A stretch of DNA of 64,000 nt from Novosphingobium aureum (GCF_015865035.1 NZ_JADZGI010000001.1:1674001-1738000), one strand, 5' to 3'; positions 25,763-36,497 are shown, numbered from the stretch's first letter. Made by a program: numbers and translations. Notes: generated from the letters alone by a model not told the origin.

Positions 25763-25809
25763 GGCGGCTGGCAGGCTGCGTGGCAGGGGCCACGGGCGCG
25801 CCAGCCGCC
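25763..25809. other. Large nested stem-loop between purB and lapA
   Basis: GGCGGCTGGC and GCCAGCCGCC (10 bp) enclose a second hairpin, GTGGC and GCCAC around AGGG. It lies 8 bases past the purB stop. There is no T-run, so it may act as an RNA 3'-end stabiliser or a Rho-type boundary rather than an intrinsic terminator. Confidence 0.5.
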
Positions 25810-25816
25810 TGTTGGA

Positions 25817-27130
<1,314 letters not shown>

Positions 27131-27308
27131 GCAAGACTCCTTTGGCTGACGCGGCGTCCGCTAGGGCGGGCTTGCGCGAAAGGCAAGTCCGCTGCGAAGA
27201 TTGCACTGCCATGCACGCCGACTGGCGGGCATTTACCGTGAACGGGCGGGAGCCTGCCGGCGCCTCGTGCGCTCCTTCCCGAGTGCCCGACCATGCAGGA
27301 GATCGCCC

Positions 27309-28343
27309 TTGTTCCCAGTCCGTTACCTGCTCAAGGCAGGCCTCGCCGCAGCCAGCCTGTCGCTTTCCGGTGTTGCGCTGCCGGCATTCGCGCAGGAAAG
27401 CGTCACCCCGCTCGGAAGTGACCTTGAGGATTTCGTCTATCCCTGGCCCGTCCGGCACATGCCGCTCACGGTGGGGGCGCAAGCTGCACAGATGGCCTAC
27501 ATGGACGTCTCGCCCGAGCATCCCAACGGGCAAAGTGTGGTCCTGCTTCACGGCAAGAACTTCTGCGGCGCGACCTGGGAAAGCACGGCGCGTGCGCTGC
27601 TCGGCGCGGGCTACCGCGTGGTCATTCCCGACCAGCTCGGCTTCTGCAAGTCGTCCAAGCCGCGCGAGGCGCAGTACAGCTTCGCGATGATGGCCGATGC
27701 GACGCATCGCCTGCTCGAAGGCGCGGGCGTCGAGAAGCCCATCGTGCTTGCACATTCGACCGGGGGCATGCTTGCCTTGCGCTATGCGCTGATGTTCCCT
27801 GACGACACCGCGCGGCTGGTGCTGATCGATCCTCTCGGTCTCGTCGACCGCATGGAGGAGGGCGTGCCCTATGTCCCGCTCGACAAGCTGCTCGAGACCG
27901 AACGCGGCAAGACGCGCGAGAGCATCAAGCGCTATCAGCTCAACACCTACTACCATGGCAACTGGCGGCCCGAGTACGACCGCTGGGTCGACATGCTCGC
28001 CGGGCAATATGCGACGAGCGATGACGACGCGGTGGAACTGGCTCAGGCCAAGACTGCCGAGATGATCCTGACCCAGCCGGTCTCGCACGAATTCGGCTCT
28101 CTGCAGGTGCCGGTCACGCTGATGATCGGTCGGCTCGACACGACCACCTTCGGCAAGGGACAGGCACCCGAGGCGGTCAAGGCCAGGCTGAGGCCGATTC
28201 CCGAGGTCGCGCAGGAAGCGGCGGCCCGGATGCCCTCGGCGCGGATCGTGTGGTTCGAAGGGCGCGGGCATTCGCCCCAGGTCGAGGCGCCTGCCGAGTT
28301 CGAACCGCGCCTGCTCGAGGTGCTGGAGAAGCCGGCCCCCTGA
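27309..28343 (+). CDS. Secreted alpha/beta-fold hydrolase (TTG start)
   Basis: A 344-residue hydrolase with a signal peptide (FPVRYLLKAGLAAASLSLSG, cleavage near AFAQ). The alpha/beta fold features are VVLLHGKNFCGATW (oxyanion region, near 80), the nucleophile elbow LAHSTGGML (near 148), GRLDTTTF with an acid residue, and EGRGHSPQVEAP with the catalytic His (near 320). The start is taken as TTG 27309 because AGGAG stands 7 bases upstream and the signal peptide begins there; no ATG or GTG fits as well. The substrate is unknown. It is convergent with the SLC13 permease gene. Confidence 0.82.
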   Translation: MFPVRYLLKAGLAAASLSLSGVALPAFAQESVTPLGSDLEDFVYPWPVRHMPLTVGAQAAQMAYMDVSPEHPNGQSVVLLHGKNFCGATWESTARALLGAGYRVVIPDQLGFCKSSKPREAQYSFAMMADATHRLLEGAGVEKPIVLAHSTGGMLALRYALMFPDDTARLVLIDPLGLVDRMEEGVPYVPLDKLLETERGKTRESIKRYQLNTYYHGNWRPEYDRWVDMLAGQYATSDDDAVELAQAKTAEMILTQPVSHEFGSLQVPVTLMIGRLDTTTFGKGQAPEAVKARLRPIPEVAQEAAARMPSARIVWFEGRGHSPQVEAPAEFEPRLLEVLEKPAP

Positions 28344-28377
28344 CGGGCGCACCGGCTTCCCGACACCGGGCTTGTCC

Positions 28378-30174
28378 TCAGAAGGGCCAGACCAGCGGGA
28401 TCACGATCAGCGTGGTCACCGCCACCAGTGCGGTGAGCGGGAAGCCGTACTTGTAGAAGTCGGTGAACTTGTAGCCGCCCGCCGAATAGACCAGCGTGTT
28501 GGTCTGGTAGCCGATCGGCGTCAGGAAGCTGGCCGACGCCGCGAACATGACGGCGACGACGAAGGGGCGCGGGTCGACGTGGAGTGCCTGCGCGAGGCTG
28601 ATGCCGATGGGCGTCACCACCACCGCGACCGCATTGTTGGTGACCAGCTCGGTGAGGACGAGGCTGAGGAAATAGATCGCGCATAGCGCCACGATCGGAC
28701 CCATCGTGCCCAGCCATGGCTTCGCCAGCGCGACGATCGATTCGACCAGGCCGGTATTTTCCAGCGCGGTCCCGATTGTCAGCATCGCGACGATCAGCGC
28801 GATGATCTGCCAGTCGACCGAGCGGAATGCCTCTTCTGGCTCGACGCAGCGCATCGCCAGAACCACTGCGACGCCCATCACTGCGAGGCCCGCCAGCGGC
28901 ATCAGGTCGAGGGCGGCCGCTGCGATGATGCCCAGCATCGTGCCGACCGCGATCCACGCCTTGTTGCGGCGATAGCCCCGGGTCGTGGGTTCGGCGATGT
29001 TGACGAGTTGCTGGTCCTCGACGAGGCGCTGCAGGTCGTCGGGCGCACCCTCGATCAGCAATGTGTCGCCGACCTGCAGCGGAACGCGTTCGAAGCGCTC
29101 CTGCAGGTTGGTGCCCTTGCGGTGCAGCGCGATCGGGTAGACGCCGTAGCGGCGGCGCAGGCGCAGTTCGAACAGGGTGTGTCCGATGATCTCGGCCCCC
29201 GGGGCGAGCAGCGTCTCGACCATGATCGAACCGCGCGTCGAAAGCTGGACGAGGTGCGGGTCGCTCGCCGAGCTGGCGGTGAGGGTATGACGGCCCGCTT
29301 CCTTGAGCGTCATCAGGTCGCTCGCGGACGTACGCAGAACGAGGATATCGCCTTCCTCGAGGACATAGTCGTCGAGGTTGCGGCGCAAGGAGCGGTCACC
29401 ACGCAGCACGTCGACAAGGCGCCGTTCGGGGCGCGAGAGCAGGTCGATATGCTCGGGATGCTCGCCGATGTAGGGCGAGCCGGGCTCGATGAAGATCGAG
29501 ACGACGAAGCGCTTGTTGTCGCTGGCCGCACTGACTCCCGCGACGGTATGGCGCTCTGGCAGCATGCGATGGCTGATGCCGAGCCAGGCGACGCCGACGA
29601 CCGCCACGATCACGCCGACCGGGGCGATCTCGAACAGCGAGAACGGCTCGAGCCCGGCCTTGCGCGCGACGCCGTCGACGAGGATGTTGGTCGATGTGCC
29701 CAGCAGCGAGACCGTTCCGCCCAGCACGGCGGCGAAGGAGATCGGCATCAGGATGCGCGAGGGCGCGATGTCGAGTTCCTTGGCGATGGTCATGCCGACA
29801 GGGATCATCATCATCACCAGCGGGGTATTGTTGGTGAAGGCCGACATCGTAGCGATCACCGCCAGGAACAGGCAGATCGAGACCGTCGGACGGGTCTTGC
29901 CAAGGCCCGTGATGCGCGTTGCGATCACGTCGAGCGCGCCCGTGCGCACCATCGCCGAGGAGACGATGAACATGCAGGCAATAGTCAGCGGTGCCGGATT
30001 GCCCATTGCGTCGAGCACGTCGTCGGTCGCGACAATGCCGAGCATGAGCAGGACGGCCACGAGCACCATGGCGACGACTTCGGGGGCGGCCAGTTCGAAG
30101 GCGAAGGCCGCGAAAAGAAGCAGAAGAAGGCAGCCCATGATGGCCGGATGGGCCATGTTCACGCCGAAAGTCAT
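28378..30174 (-). CDS. SLC13/DASS-type permease with two RCK_C domains
   Basis: A 598-residue inner-membrane transporter. The N-terminal half has about 5-6 helices with TNNTPLVMMMIPVGMTIAKEL and GTSTNILVDG, the SNT-type substrate signature of the divalent anion/Na+ symporters. Residues about 210-400 form two soluble TrkA-C/RCK_C domains (VDVLRGDRSLRRNLDDYVLEEGDIL and ALHRKGTNLQERFERVPLQVGDTLLI). The second membrane half repeats the motif (LVTNNAVAVVVTPIGIS and TPIGYQTNTLVYSAGGYKF). Members import sulfate, citrate or other dicarboxylates; the substrate cannot be fixed here. It is monocistronic with ATG at 30174. Confidence 0.88.
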   Translation of the reverse strand: MTFGVNMAHPAIMGCLLLLLFAAFAFELAAPEVVAMVLVAVLLMLGIVATDDVLDAMGNPAPLTIACMFIVSSAMVRTGALDVIATRITGLGKTRPTVSICLFLAVIATMSAFTNNTPLVMMMIPVGMTIAKELDIAPSRILMPISFAAVLGGTVSLLGTSTNILVDGVARKAGLEPFSLFEIAPVGVIVAVVGVAWLGISHRMLPERHTVAGVSAASDNKRFVVSIFIEPGSPYIGEHPEHIDLLSRPERRLVDVLRGDRSLRRNLDDYVLEEGDILVLRTSASDLMTLKEAGRHTLTASSASDPHLVQLSTRGSIMVETLLAPGAEIIGHTLFELRLRRRYGVYPIALHRKGTNLQERFERVPLQVGDTLLIEGAPDDLQRLVEDQQLVNIAEPTTRGYRRNKAWIAVGTMLGIIAAAALDLMPLAGLAVMGVAVVLAMRCVEPEEAFRSVDWQIIALIVAMLTIGTALENTGLVESIVALAKPWLGTMGPIVALCAIYFLSLVLTELVTNNAVAVVVTPIGISLAQALHVDPRPFVVAVMFAASASFLTPIGYQTNTLVYSAGGYKFTDFYKYGFPLTALVAVTTLIVIPLVWPF

Positions 30175-30333
30175 CGGTCCCCCTGGTATCGTGCCGGGCA
30201 GGTTGGCGCGGCGTGTTGGTTAGCGGCTTAGTCCGTCACGCTGCAAGCACAAAGCAAGTTATTCTACCAAATCGCTTGAGTAATGTTTTGCACTTGTCTC
30301 GCGACAGCCACTCCCGGCTGACAGCTCCTGAGC

Positions 30334-31056
30334 CTAGCGCCACTCGAAGCGGAATTCACGCCATTGGCTTTCCTCGCCCTGCGGCGAAAAGCTGCGCTCG
30401 ACGATCCGTCCATGACCATTGCGGTCGACCATGACCAGGCTCGAACAGCGCGTGCCGTAGGTTTCGTCCTCGATGAACACGGGGGCAAGATGCGCCTCTG
30501 GACCGGCAATGCCGACCGCTGCCGGCGGCGCGCTTGCGTCGCGCAGGCTGGCGAAGAGGGCGCTTTCATCCTGGCACTTGCCGGCGATGAAACGCGCAAG
30601 CGCGATCTCGACGCGCCGGGTCTTGGGCCAGGGCACGTCGAAGCCGCCATTGGACAGGCCATGGATCCCGGGCTCGAGCGGCTCGTGCCGCACGGGGTGG
30701 TTTCCGAGGTAGAAGGCCTGGGCGAGATCGCAGTGGATGAGGTTGAACGGGTTCATCGCCTCGATCTCCTCGGGTGCACGCCCGGCAAGCAGGTCGGTGA
30801 CCAGCCTGCCGCGGCTCGGGCGGCCCGGCTGGCTGCCTTCGGGCACGCGAAAATTGGTGACGAGCGCGAAGCGGCCGTTCTCGCTCACGCCAAGCCAGGT
30901 GCCGCCTCCGACGAGGTCGCGACCCGCGATCATCGGCTCGGCCTCTTCCCATCGCGCGAGCGGGGCGCTGGCGCGCGCGTGGAATTCGTCCCGGTTTCCG
31001 GCGACGACCAGCGGCCAGTCGCGATCGGCATGCCAGGCCACGGCGGCTACGCACAT
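30334..31056 (-). CDS. NRDE / TANGO2 family protein
   Basis: A 240-residue protein of the NRDE (TANGO2) family, named for the sequence AGNRDEF seen here near residue 18. The N terminus MCVAAVAWHAD with Cys2 fits the Ntn-hydrolase-like fold proposed for the family. Other conserved parts are GGTWLGVSENGRFALVTNFR near 48 and a late TYGTRCSSLVMVDRNG. Family members have been tied to heme or lipid handling, but no activity is firmly established. The ATG at 31056 exposes Cys at position 2. It lies 19 bases downstream of radC and probably shares its transcript. Confidence 0.88.
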   Translation of the reverse strand: MCVAAVAWHADRDWPLVVAGNRDEFHARASAPLARWEEAEPMIAGRDLVGGGTWLGVSENGRFALVTNFRVPEGSQPGRPSRGRLVTDLLAGRAPEEIEAMNPFNLIHCDLAQAFYLGNHPVRHEPLEPGIHGLSNGGFDVPWPKTRRVEIALARFIAGKCQDESALFASLRDASAPPAAVGIAGPEAHLAPVFIEDETYGTRCSSLVMVDRNGHGRIVERSFSPQGEESQWREFRFEWR

Positions 31057-31075
31057 CGTCAGTACCCGCGCATGT

Positions 31076-31834
31076 TCAGATGAGGCCCCGGGCGCGCAGC
31101 GAGACATGGCCCTCGCGCGCGATCACGACGTGATCGTGCACGGTGACGCCGAGCAGGCGCCCGGCTTCCGCGATGCGGTTGGTGATCTCGATGTCGGCAC
31201 GGCTGGGTTCGGGTGAACCCGAAGGGTGGTTGTGGACCATGATCAACGCGCTCGCACCCAGGTCGAGTGCCCGGCGAATCACTTCGCGCGGGTGAACGGC
31301 GGCCTCGTCGATCGAACCTTCGCCGACAAGATCGTCGAGGATCAGCATGTTCTTGGTATTGAGATAGAGTACGCGCACGCGTTCGACGGTGAGGTGCGCC
31401 ATATCGATCGTGAGATAGTCGATCAGCGCCTGCCACGAGCTGATTACCGGTCTCTCGCCGATGCGCTGGCTGGCAAGTCGGGTCGCGGCGACAGTGACGA
31501 TGGTGAGCGCTGCGGCGCTGGCTTCGCCCATGCCGGGGTGGGCGGCAAGCGTGCGCGGATCGGCCTGCAGCACTCCGGCGAGCGAGCCGAAGCGCTGGAT
31601 CAGGCTGCGCGCCAGCGGTTTCATGTCGCGCCGGGGAACGGCCTGCATGAGCAGGAGTTCAATCACCTCGTGATCGGCCAGAGCATCCCGACCGCCGGTA
31701 AGAAGGCGCTTGCGCAGGCGTGCGCGATGGCCGCTCGGGTCATTGCCGCAGGCCTCGCCGCCGCGCGTCTCGCGCGGGCCTTTTTCGGCCCCGGTTACGG
31801 GCCGTTCATCGAAGAGCGGGCTGTCCTCAGGCAT
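31076..31834 (-). CDS. radC: RadC family JAB-domain protein
   Basis: A 252-residue protein with an N-terminal helix-hairpin-helix region (HPGMGEASAAALTIV) and a C-terminal JAB/MPN metalloprotease-like domain with MVHNHPSGSPEPSRAD, which holds the His-x-His and Asp ligands, and EGSIDEAAVHPREV. The name comes from a disproved DNA-repair phenotype; the true function is uncertain. Start at ATG 31834, after which the first 40 residues are poorly conserved in character. The ydbH-like gene is divergent, with only 43 bases between the starts. Confidence 0.92.
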   Translation of the reverse strand: MPEDSPLFDERPVTGAEKGPRETRGGEACGNDPSGHRARLRKRLLTGGRDALADHEVIELLLMQAVPRRDMKPLARSLIQRFGSLAGVLQADPRTLAAHPGMGEASAAALTIVTVAATRLASQRIGERPVISSWQALIDYLTIDMAHLTVERVRVLYLNTKNMLILDDLVGEGSIDEAAVHPREVIRRALDLGASALIMVHNHPSGSPEPSRADIEITNRIAEAGRLLGVTVHDHVVIAREGHVSLRARGLI

Positions 31835-31877
31835 TGTGCTGACAACAATTGCCTTTCCGGCACGCACAGCGCAAGTG

Positions 31878-34800
31878 ATGGAGCGAATGGCGCTCGATAA
31901 CGATCTTGATAACGGCCGGAGCGATGACGGCGAACCGGTGTCCGGCGATTCGGGTGCGGCGGACGATGCGCAGCGGCCCTCGGGCGGGCGCAGGCGCCGC
32001 CGCCGCGCGGCATTGCTTGGCGGCGGGGTCGTGCTTGTCGCGCTCGCGGGCGCATGGGCCTTGCGCGAGAACATCGCCGACAACGTCATCGCCGGGCAGC
32101 TGGACAAGCTGGGCCTTCCCGCCACTTACGAGATCGTGCGTATCTCGCCGGATGAGCAGGTCGTGCGCAATGTCGTCATCGGCGATCCCGCGCGGCCCGA
32201 TGCGACCATCGAGGAACTGCACGTCGTCACCCGCCTCACATGGGGCTGGCCCGGGATCGGGCGCATCACGCTCGTCCATCCGCGCCTCTACGGGACGGTG
32301 CGTGGCGGCAAGGCCAGCTTCGGCAGCCTCGACAAGGTCCTGTTCGACGATAGCTCGGACAAGCCCGCAGAATTGCCCGACCTCGACGTCAAGGTGGTCG
32401 ACGGGCGTGCACTGATCCTGAGCGATGCCGGGCGCATCGGGGTAAGCCTCGAGGGCGCTGGCGCCTTGCGCGGCGGTTTCGAGGGCGAGGTCGCGGCGAT
32501 AGCGCCGCGCCTCGATCTCGCCGGATGCAGCGCCACGCGCGCGAGTCTTTATGGCAAGGTCAGCGTGGCTGCCGCGCGTCCGCGCCTCGAAGGGCCGCTG
32601 CGACTGGCCTCGCTTGCCTGTCCCGAAAACGACGTTGCTCTCGGCAAGACGGAACTGAAGCTCGACCTGCGCGCCGACGACACGCTGAACGGCGGCGAGG
32701 GGATCATCGGTCTCGACGTGGCTGCACCCCGGTTCGCGCAGGGCAGGGCGGGCAATCTCACCGGGACCGCGAACGTTACCTGGCGCGATGAGGCGCTCAA
32801 TGCCCGTTACGATCTGGCCGCGAGCCGTTTCGTTGCCGACGAGGTACGCGTCGCCGACCTCGCCTTCTCGGGCCGGGCGCGTTCGACCAGAGGCCTTTCG
32901 CGGCTCGAGGTCGAAGGTGACCTCAAGGCCGATGCGATCACGCCGGGCAGGGGACTCGACACCGCGCTCGCGAGCGCCGGACGATCCGCCCAAGGAACGC
33001 TGGCGGCCGCGCTGATCGACAAGGTGCGCGTCAATCTTGCGCGCGAGATGCGCGGCAGCAGGCTCGATGCCAACCTCGTCGTGCGGCGCGGCGACGAGGG
33101 TGCTAGCCTCGTCGTCCCGCGCGGCACCCTGCGCGGGCGGAGCGGCATTGCGCTCGTCAATCTCTCGCGCCTGCAGGTCATGCTCGGGCAGGGCGACGAG
33201 GCGCCGCGCGTCAGCGGCAATTTCACCACGGGCGGCCGCGGCCTGCCAAGGCTCTCGGGCCGCATGGAAGCGCAGCGCGGCGGGCGCATGGCGATGCACT
33301 TGCGCATGCCCGAATACGCGGCTGGCGAGGATCGTCTCGAACTGCCCGAGCTGACACTCGTCCAGCAGGGCGACGGCGCCTTGCAGTTCAGCGGCAAGGC
33401 GCGGCTGAGCGGCGCGGTGCCGGGTGGCACGACGCGCGATCTCTCGCTCCCCCTCGAGGGGCGCTGGGCGGCGAACGGCGATCTCGCCTTATGGCCCCGC
33501 TGCACGCAGGTCTCCTTCGCCTCGCTCGAGCTGGCCGGGCTCACGCTCCAGCGCCAGCAGCTTCCGGTGTGCCCGGCGACGGGCAGCGCCATCGTGCGTT
33601 CGAACGGGCAGGGTGTGCAGATCGCGGCGGGCGTTCCCGCCCTCGATCTCGCCGGCACGCTTGGCGACACGCCGGTGCGCATCAAGAGCGGCGCGGTCGG
33701 GCTCGCCATGCCCGGTGTGCTTACCGCGCGCGATGTCGATGTCAGCCTCGGGCCGGTCGAGACGCCGTCGCGTTTCGCCATCGACACCATCGATGCGCGG
33801 ATCGGCGAAGATATCGCCGGGACTTTCTCCGAAGCCGACGTCGCGCTCGCCAGCGTGCCGCTCGACATGCATCAGGCCGCGGGCAACTGGCGCTATGCCG
33901 ACGGCGTGCTCTCGCTCGACGATGCCAGCTTTACGCTCGTCGACCGCCAGCAGGTGCCGCGCTTCCAGCCGCTTGTCTCGCGCGGGGCGAAGTTGCGGCT
34001 GGAAGACGGGGTGATCACCGCCAACACGCTGCTGCGCGAACCGGGCTCGGACCGCGCGGTGGTGCGCGCCGCCATCACACATCGCCTGAACGATGCCTCC
34101 GGCCATGCCGATCTCACCGTCGATGACCTGCATTTCGACGAAGGCATGCGCGCCGAATCGGTTTCGCGGCTGGTGCTGGGCATGGTCTCCGATCTCAAGG
34201 GCGACATCGCGGGCAAGGGTCGGATCGACTGGAACGCGAAGGGCGTGACCAGTACCGGCCGCTTTTCGAGCGACGGTCTCGACTTCGCCGCGCCCTTCGG
34301 CCCGGTCAAGGGCATGAGCGGGGAGGTCGTGTTCACCGACCTGCTCGGCATGGTCACCGCGCCCGATCAGCGGGTGAAGCTGGCCTCGATCAATCCGGGC
34401 ATCGAGGTCACCGACGGCGAACTCTCGTTCGAGCTGCGCAAGAACCTGCTGCTCGCGATCAACGGCGCGCGCTGGCCTTTCATGGAGGGTACGCTCACGC
34501 TCGAGCCGGGCACGATGACCGTCGGCGCGAGCGAGACACGGCGCTATACCCTGACCGTGCGCGGCCTCGATGCGGCCAGCTTCGTGCGCCATCTCGAGGT
34601 CTCGAACATCAGCGCCTCGGGCGTGTTCGACGGCGAGCTGCCGCTGGTCTTCGACGAGAACGGCGGGCGCATCGAGGGTGGCTATCTCACCTCGCGCGAG
34701 CCGGGCGGCAATGTCGCCTATGTCGGCGCGCTGAGCTACGAGGACCTCTCGGCGATGGGCAATTTCGCCTTCGATGCGCTCAAGTCGGTCGACTACAAGC

Positions 34801-35120
34801 GCATGGACATCGGGCTCGAAGGCTCGATCTCGGGCGAGATCGTCACCCGCATCAGCTTCGACGGGCTCAGCCAGGGCACCGGGGCCTCGCGCAACTTCCT
34901 GACCAAGCAGGTCGCCAAGCTGCCGATCCGCTTCATCGTCAACATCAAGGCGCCGTTCTTCTCCCTCTTCGGGTCGATGCGCTCGCTCTACGATCCCAGC
35001 TTCGTCGCCGATCCGCGCACGCTCGGGCTTGTGGATCGGCAGGGCAAGGCTATCGAGGGGGGCGGCGCGACGCCCGCCTACATTTCCATTCAGCCTCCAG
35101 TCAGTGAGAATGAACAATGA
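31878..35120 (+). CDS. ydbH: YdbH-like intermembrane lipid-transport protein (AsmA superfamily)
   Basis: A 1080-residue single-pass protein. An Arg-rich cytoplasmic start (GGRRRRRRAALLGGGVVLVALAGAW) leads to one membrane helix near residue 48, followed by a very long periplasmic part of repetitive beta structure, as in AsmA-like bridge proteins (TamB, YhdP, YdbH). These are thought to carry phospholipid from the inner to the outer membrane. The case for YdbH rests strongly on the next two genes, which look like YnbE and YdbL. It is longer than E. coli YdbH (879 residues). ATG 31878 or 31887 could be the start. The stop overlaps ynbE (ATGA). Confidence 0.82.
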   Translation: MERMALDNDLDNGRSDDGEPVSGDSGAADDAQRPSGGRRRRRRAALLGGGVVLVALAGAWALRENIADNVIAGQLDKLGLPATYEIVRISPDEQVVRNVVIGDPARPDATIEELHVVTRLTWGWPGIGRITLVHPRLYGTVRGGKASFGSLDKVLFDDSSDKPAELPDLDVKVVDGRALILSDAGRIGVSLEGAGALRGGFEGEVAAIAPRLDLAGCSATRASLYGKVSVAAARPRLEGPLRLASLACPENDVALGKTELKLDLRADDTLNGGEGIIGLDVAAPRFAQGRAGNLTGTANVTWRDEALNARYDLAASRFVADEVRVADLAFSGRARSTRGLSRLEVEGDLKADAITPGRGLDTALASAGRSAQGTLAAALIDKVRVNLAREMRGSRLDANLVVRRGDEGASLVVPRGTLRGRSGIALVNLSRLQVMLGQGDEAPRVSGNFTTGGRGLPRLSGRMEAQRGGRMAMHLRMPEYAAGEDRLELPELTLVQQGDGALQFSGKARLSGAVPGGTTRDLSLPLEGRWAANGDLALWPRCTQVSFASLELAGLTLQRQQLPVCPATGSAIVRSNGQGVQIAAGVPALDLAGTLGDTPVRIKSGAVGLAMPGVLTARDVDVSLGPVETPSRFAIDTIDARIGEDIAGTFSEADVALASVPLDMHQAAGNWRYADGVLSLDDASFTLVDRQQVPRFQPLVSRGAKLRLEDGVITANTLLREPGSDRAVVRAAITHRLNDASGHADLTVDDLHFDEGMRAESVSRLVLGMVSDLKGDIAGKGRIDWNAKGVTSTGRFSSDGLDFAAPFGPVKGMSGEVVFTDLLGMVTAPDQRVKLASINPGIEVTDGELSFELRKNLLLAINGARWPFMEGTLTLEPGTMTVGASETRRYTLTVRGLDAASFVRHLEVSNISASGVFDGELPLVFDENGGRIEGGYLTSREPGGNVAYVGALSYEDLSAMGNFAFDALKSVDYKRMDIGLEGSISGEIVTRISFDGLSQGTGASRNFLTKQVAKLPIRFIVNIKAPFFSLFGSMRSLYDPSFVADPRTLGLVDRQGKAIEGGGATPAYISIQPPVSENEQ

Positions 35121-35392
35121 TGCCGCATATAGCGTCGGGCCTCGATCGGCCTGCACACGATCCGGGGGTAGCCAGCCTGAACGAACGATTCGGACGCGGC
35201 TCTGCTCCGCTCGGACTGCGTGCCTGCGCGGCGATGGTGGCGCTGGTCCCTTGCCTGGGGGGCTGCGTCAACGTCACCGCGCCCGACAAGCCGATCGTGA
35301 TCGAGCTCAACATCAATATCAGGCAGGAAGTGATCTATCGTCTCGACGCGGATGCGGCGAACACGATCGAAGCGAACCCGGAGATTTTCTGA
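35117..35392 (+). CDS. ynbE: YnbE-like outer-membrane lipoprotein
   Basis: A 91-residue small lipoprotein. A hydrophobic stretch ends in the lipobox VPCLGGC, with the lipidated Cys near residue 49, and the mature part is CVNVTAPDKPIVIELNINIR, then a short D-rich end closing with NPEIF. The mature form closely follows E. coli YnbE, which pairs with the C terminus of YdbH by beta-strand augmentation to complete the lipid bridge. The first 30 residues look untypical of a signal sequence, so the true start may lie further in. Its ATG overlaps the ydbH stop, and its stop overlaps the ydbL ATG. Confidence 0.82.
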   Translation: MMPHIASGLDRPAHDPGVASLNERFGRGSAPLGLRACAAMVALVPCLGGCVNVTAPDKPIVIELNINIRQEVIYRLDADAANTIEANPEIF

Positions 35393-35781
35393 TGAACAAG
35401 TCGGTAGTGAAAGGTCTGGTCATCGCCGGCGCCGCCGGCCTCACCCTCGGTTTTGCGGGCGCGGCCATCGCGCAGCGCGATCCCGCTTACGCCGCTGCGC
35501 GCTCTGCCGGCCAGATCGGCGAGCAGCGTGACGGTTATCTCGGCGTCGTCGGCAGCCAGTCGGCGGACGTGCGCGCAATGGTGCGCGACATCAACAACAA
35601 GCGCCGAGCGCTCTACACCTCCAAGGCAGCGAGCCTCAATTCGACGATCGACGAATATGCCTTCACCACCGGCTGCCGCCTGATCCTCGAGACTTCTCCC
35701 GGCGAGAAGTACCAGGGCCTCGACGGCAGCTGGAAGACCCGCGGCTCGGGTGCGCCCGAGCGCGATCCCAAGTGTCCGTGA
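35392..35781 (+). CDS. ydbL: YdbL-like (DUF1318) periplasmic protein
   Basis: A 129-residue exported protein with signal peptide MNKSVVKGLVIAGAAGLTLG ending near AIAQ. The DUF1318 features are RSAGQIGEQRDGYLGVV near 45, VRDINNKRRALY near 68, and a C-terminal ETSPGEKYQGLDGSWK. In E. coli YdbL is the third gene with ydbH and ynbE and is proposed to chaperone their assembly. It begins 1 base inside the ynbE stop (ATGA), so all three genes are translationally coupled. The C-terminal tail with Cys residues (TGCRL and PKCP) is specific to this version. Confidence 0.85.
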   Translation: MNKSVVKGLVIAGAAGLTLGFAGAAIAQRDPAYAAARSAGQIGEQRDGYLGVVGSQSADVRAMVRDINNKRRALYTSKAASLNSTIDEYAFTTGCRLILETSPGEKYQGLDGSWKTRGSGAPERDPKCP

Positions 35782-35806
35782 TCGCAAGGCGGATTCTGTT
35801 GTATTT

Positions 35807-35841
35807 GCGCACCCGGCCATAAGTATTAGGTCCGGGTGCGC
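35807..35841 (+). terminator. Hairpin after ydbL, probable transcript end
   Basis: GCGCACCCGG and CCGGGTGCGC arms (10 bp) with a 15-base loop, 26 bases past the ydbL stop. It has no T-run and so is scored lower. The rest of 35842-36011 shows no gene. Confidence 0.5.
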
Positions 35842-36011
35842 TGCAGCTGCGAGGGCCTGCCCGCGAGCGTGTCCCAAGTGACGCCAAACCCCTTCAATTC
35901 CCTGAATTCCGCGCCTGCACAGTGATGCCGGGCGCGAGATCCGCCCGAAATCTGGCTGACACTGCCATGACGATGTATGAGACCCGATGTGCAGGGTGTG
36001 GCCTGCCACGG

Positions 36012-36040
36012 TTGACTCGGGAAAAGCCCCACCCTAAGGG
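36012..36040 (+). promoter_or_regulatory. Candidate promoter of the atp Fo operon
   Basis: TTGACT (36012-36017) and TAAGGG (36035-36040) are separated by 17 bases, about 65 bases ahead of the atpI ATG. The -35 box is a 5-of-6 match to the consensus; the -10 is weaker. Confidence 0.5.
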
Positions 36041-36105
36041 GTCGGCGCCCAAGGCGGAGGGCTGTCGAACGCGTCAACGTTCCTGCAAGAGAGGAGCCGG
36101 CTGAC

Positions 36106-36426
36106 ATGAACGATGAGCCCGAAGCCCGAGGCCCGGTTGGCGAGGATGCCCGCATCCGCGCGCTCGACGAAAGGCTCGATGCCCTTCGCAAGCGTGAGGA
36201 AGTACGCAACAAGCCGACAGCAGGGGCGGAAACCGACGAGAACTATCGTATGGGGAACCGTGTCCTGTCCGAATTGCTCGGGGGGCTCGCAGGTGGTTTG
36301 TTTCTCGGGTGGTTGATCGATCACTTCGCAGGAACTAGTCCCTGGGGTCTGTTGGTGATGATGTTCTTCGGGATATTCGTCGCCTTCAGGAACATAATCC
36401 GGATTTCGAACCGGCGCCCGGACTGA
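36106..36426 (+). CDS. atpI: ATP synthase subunit I (AtpI)
   Basis: A 106-residue inner-membrane protein. The N-terminal half is charged and helical (RIRALDERLDALRKREEVRN), then two membrane helices follow, VLSELLGGLAGGLFLGWLID and PWGLLVMMFFGIFVAFRNII. This is the alphaproteobacterial AtpI form; AtpI assists assembly of the c-ring and possibly magnesium supply to the synthase. It opens the Fo cluster, 71 bases ahead of atpB. GAGAGGAG lies 8 bases upstream of the ATG. Confidence 0.9.
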   Translation: MNDEPEARGPVGEDARIRALDERLDALRKREEVRNKPTAGAETDENYRMGNRVLSELLGGLAGGLFLGWLIDHFAGTSPWGLLVMMFFGIFVAFRNIIRISNRRPD

Positions 36427-36497
36427 TCCTGCCCCTGTTTTTCTGAGAGGGGGATCGGAAAAAGGCGCTGTCGTTCCAATGCGACAGGGATACTTGC

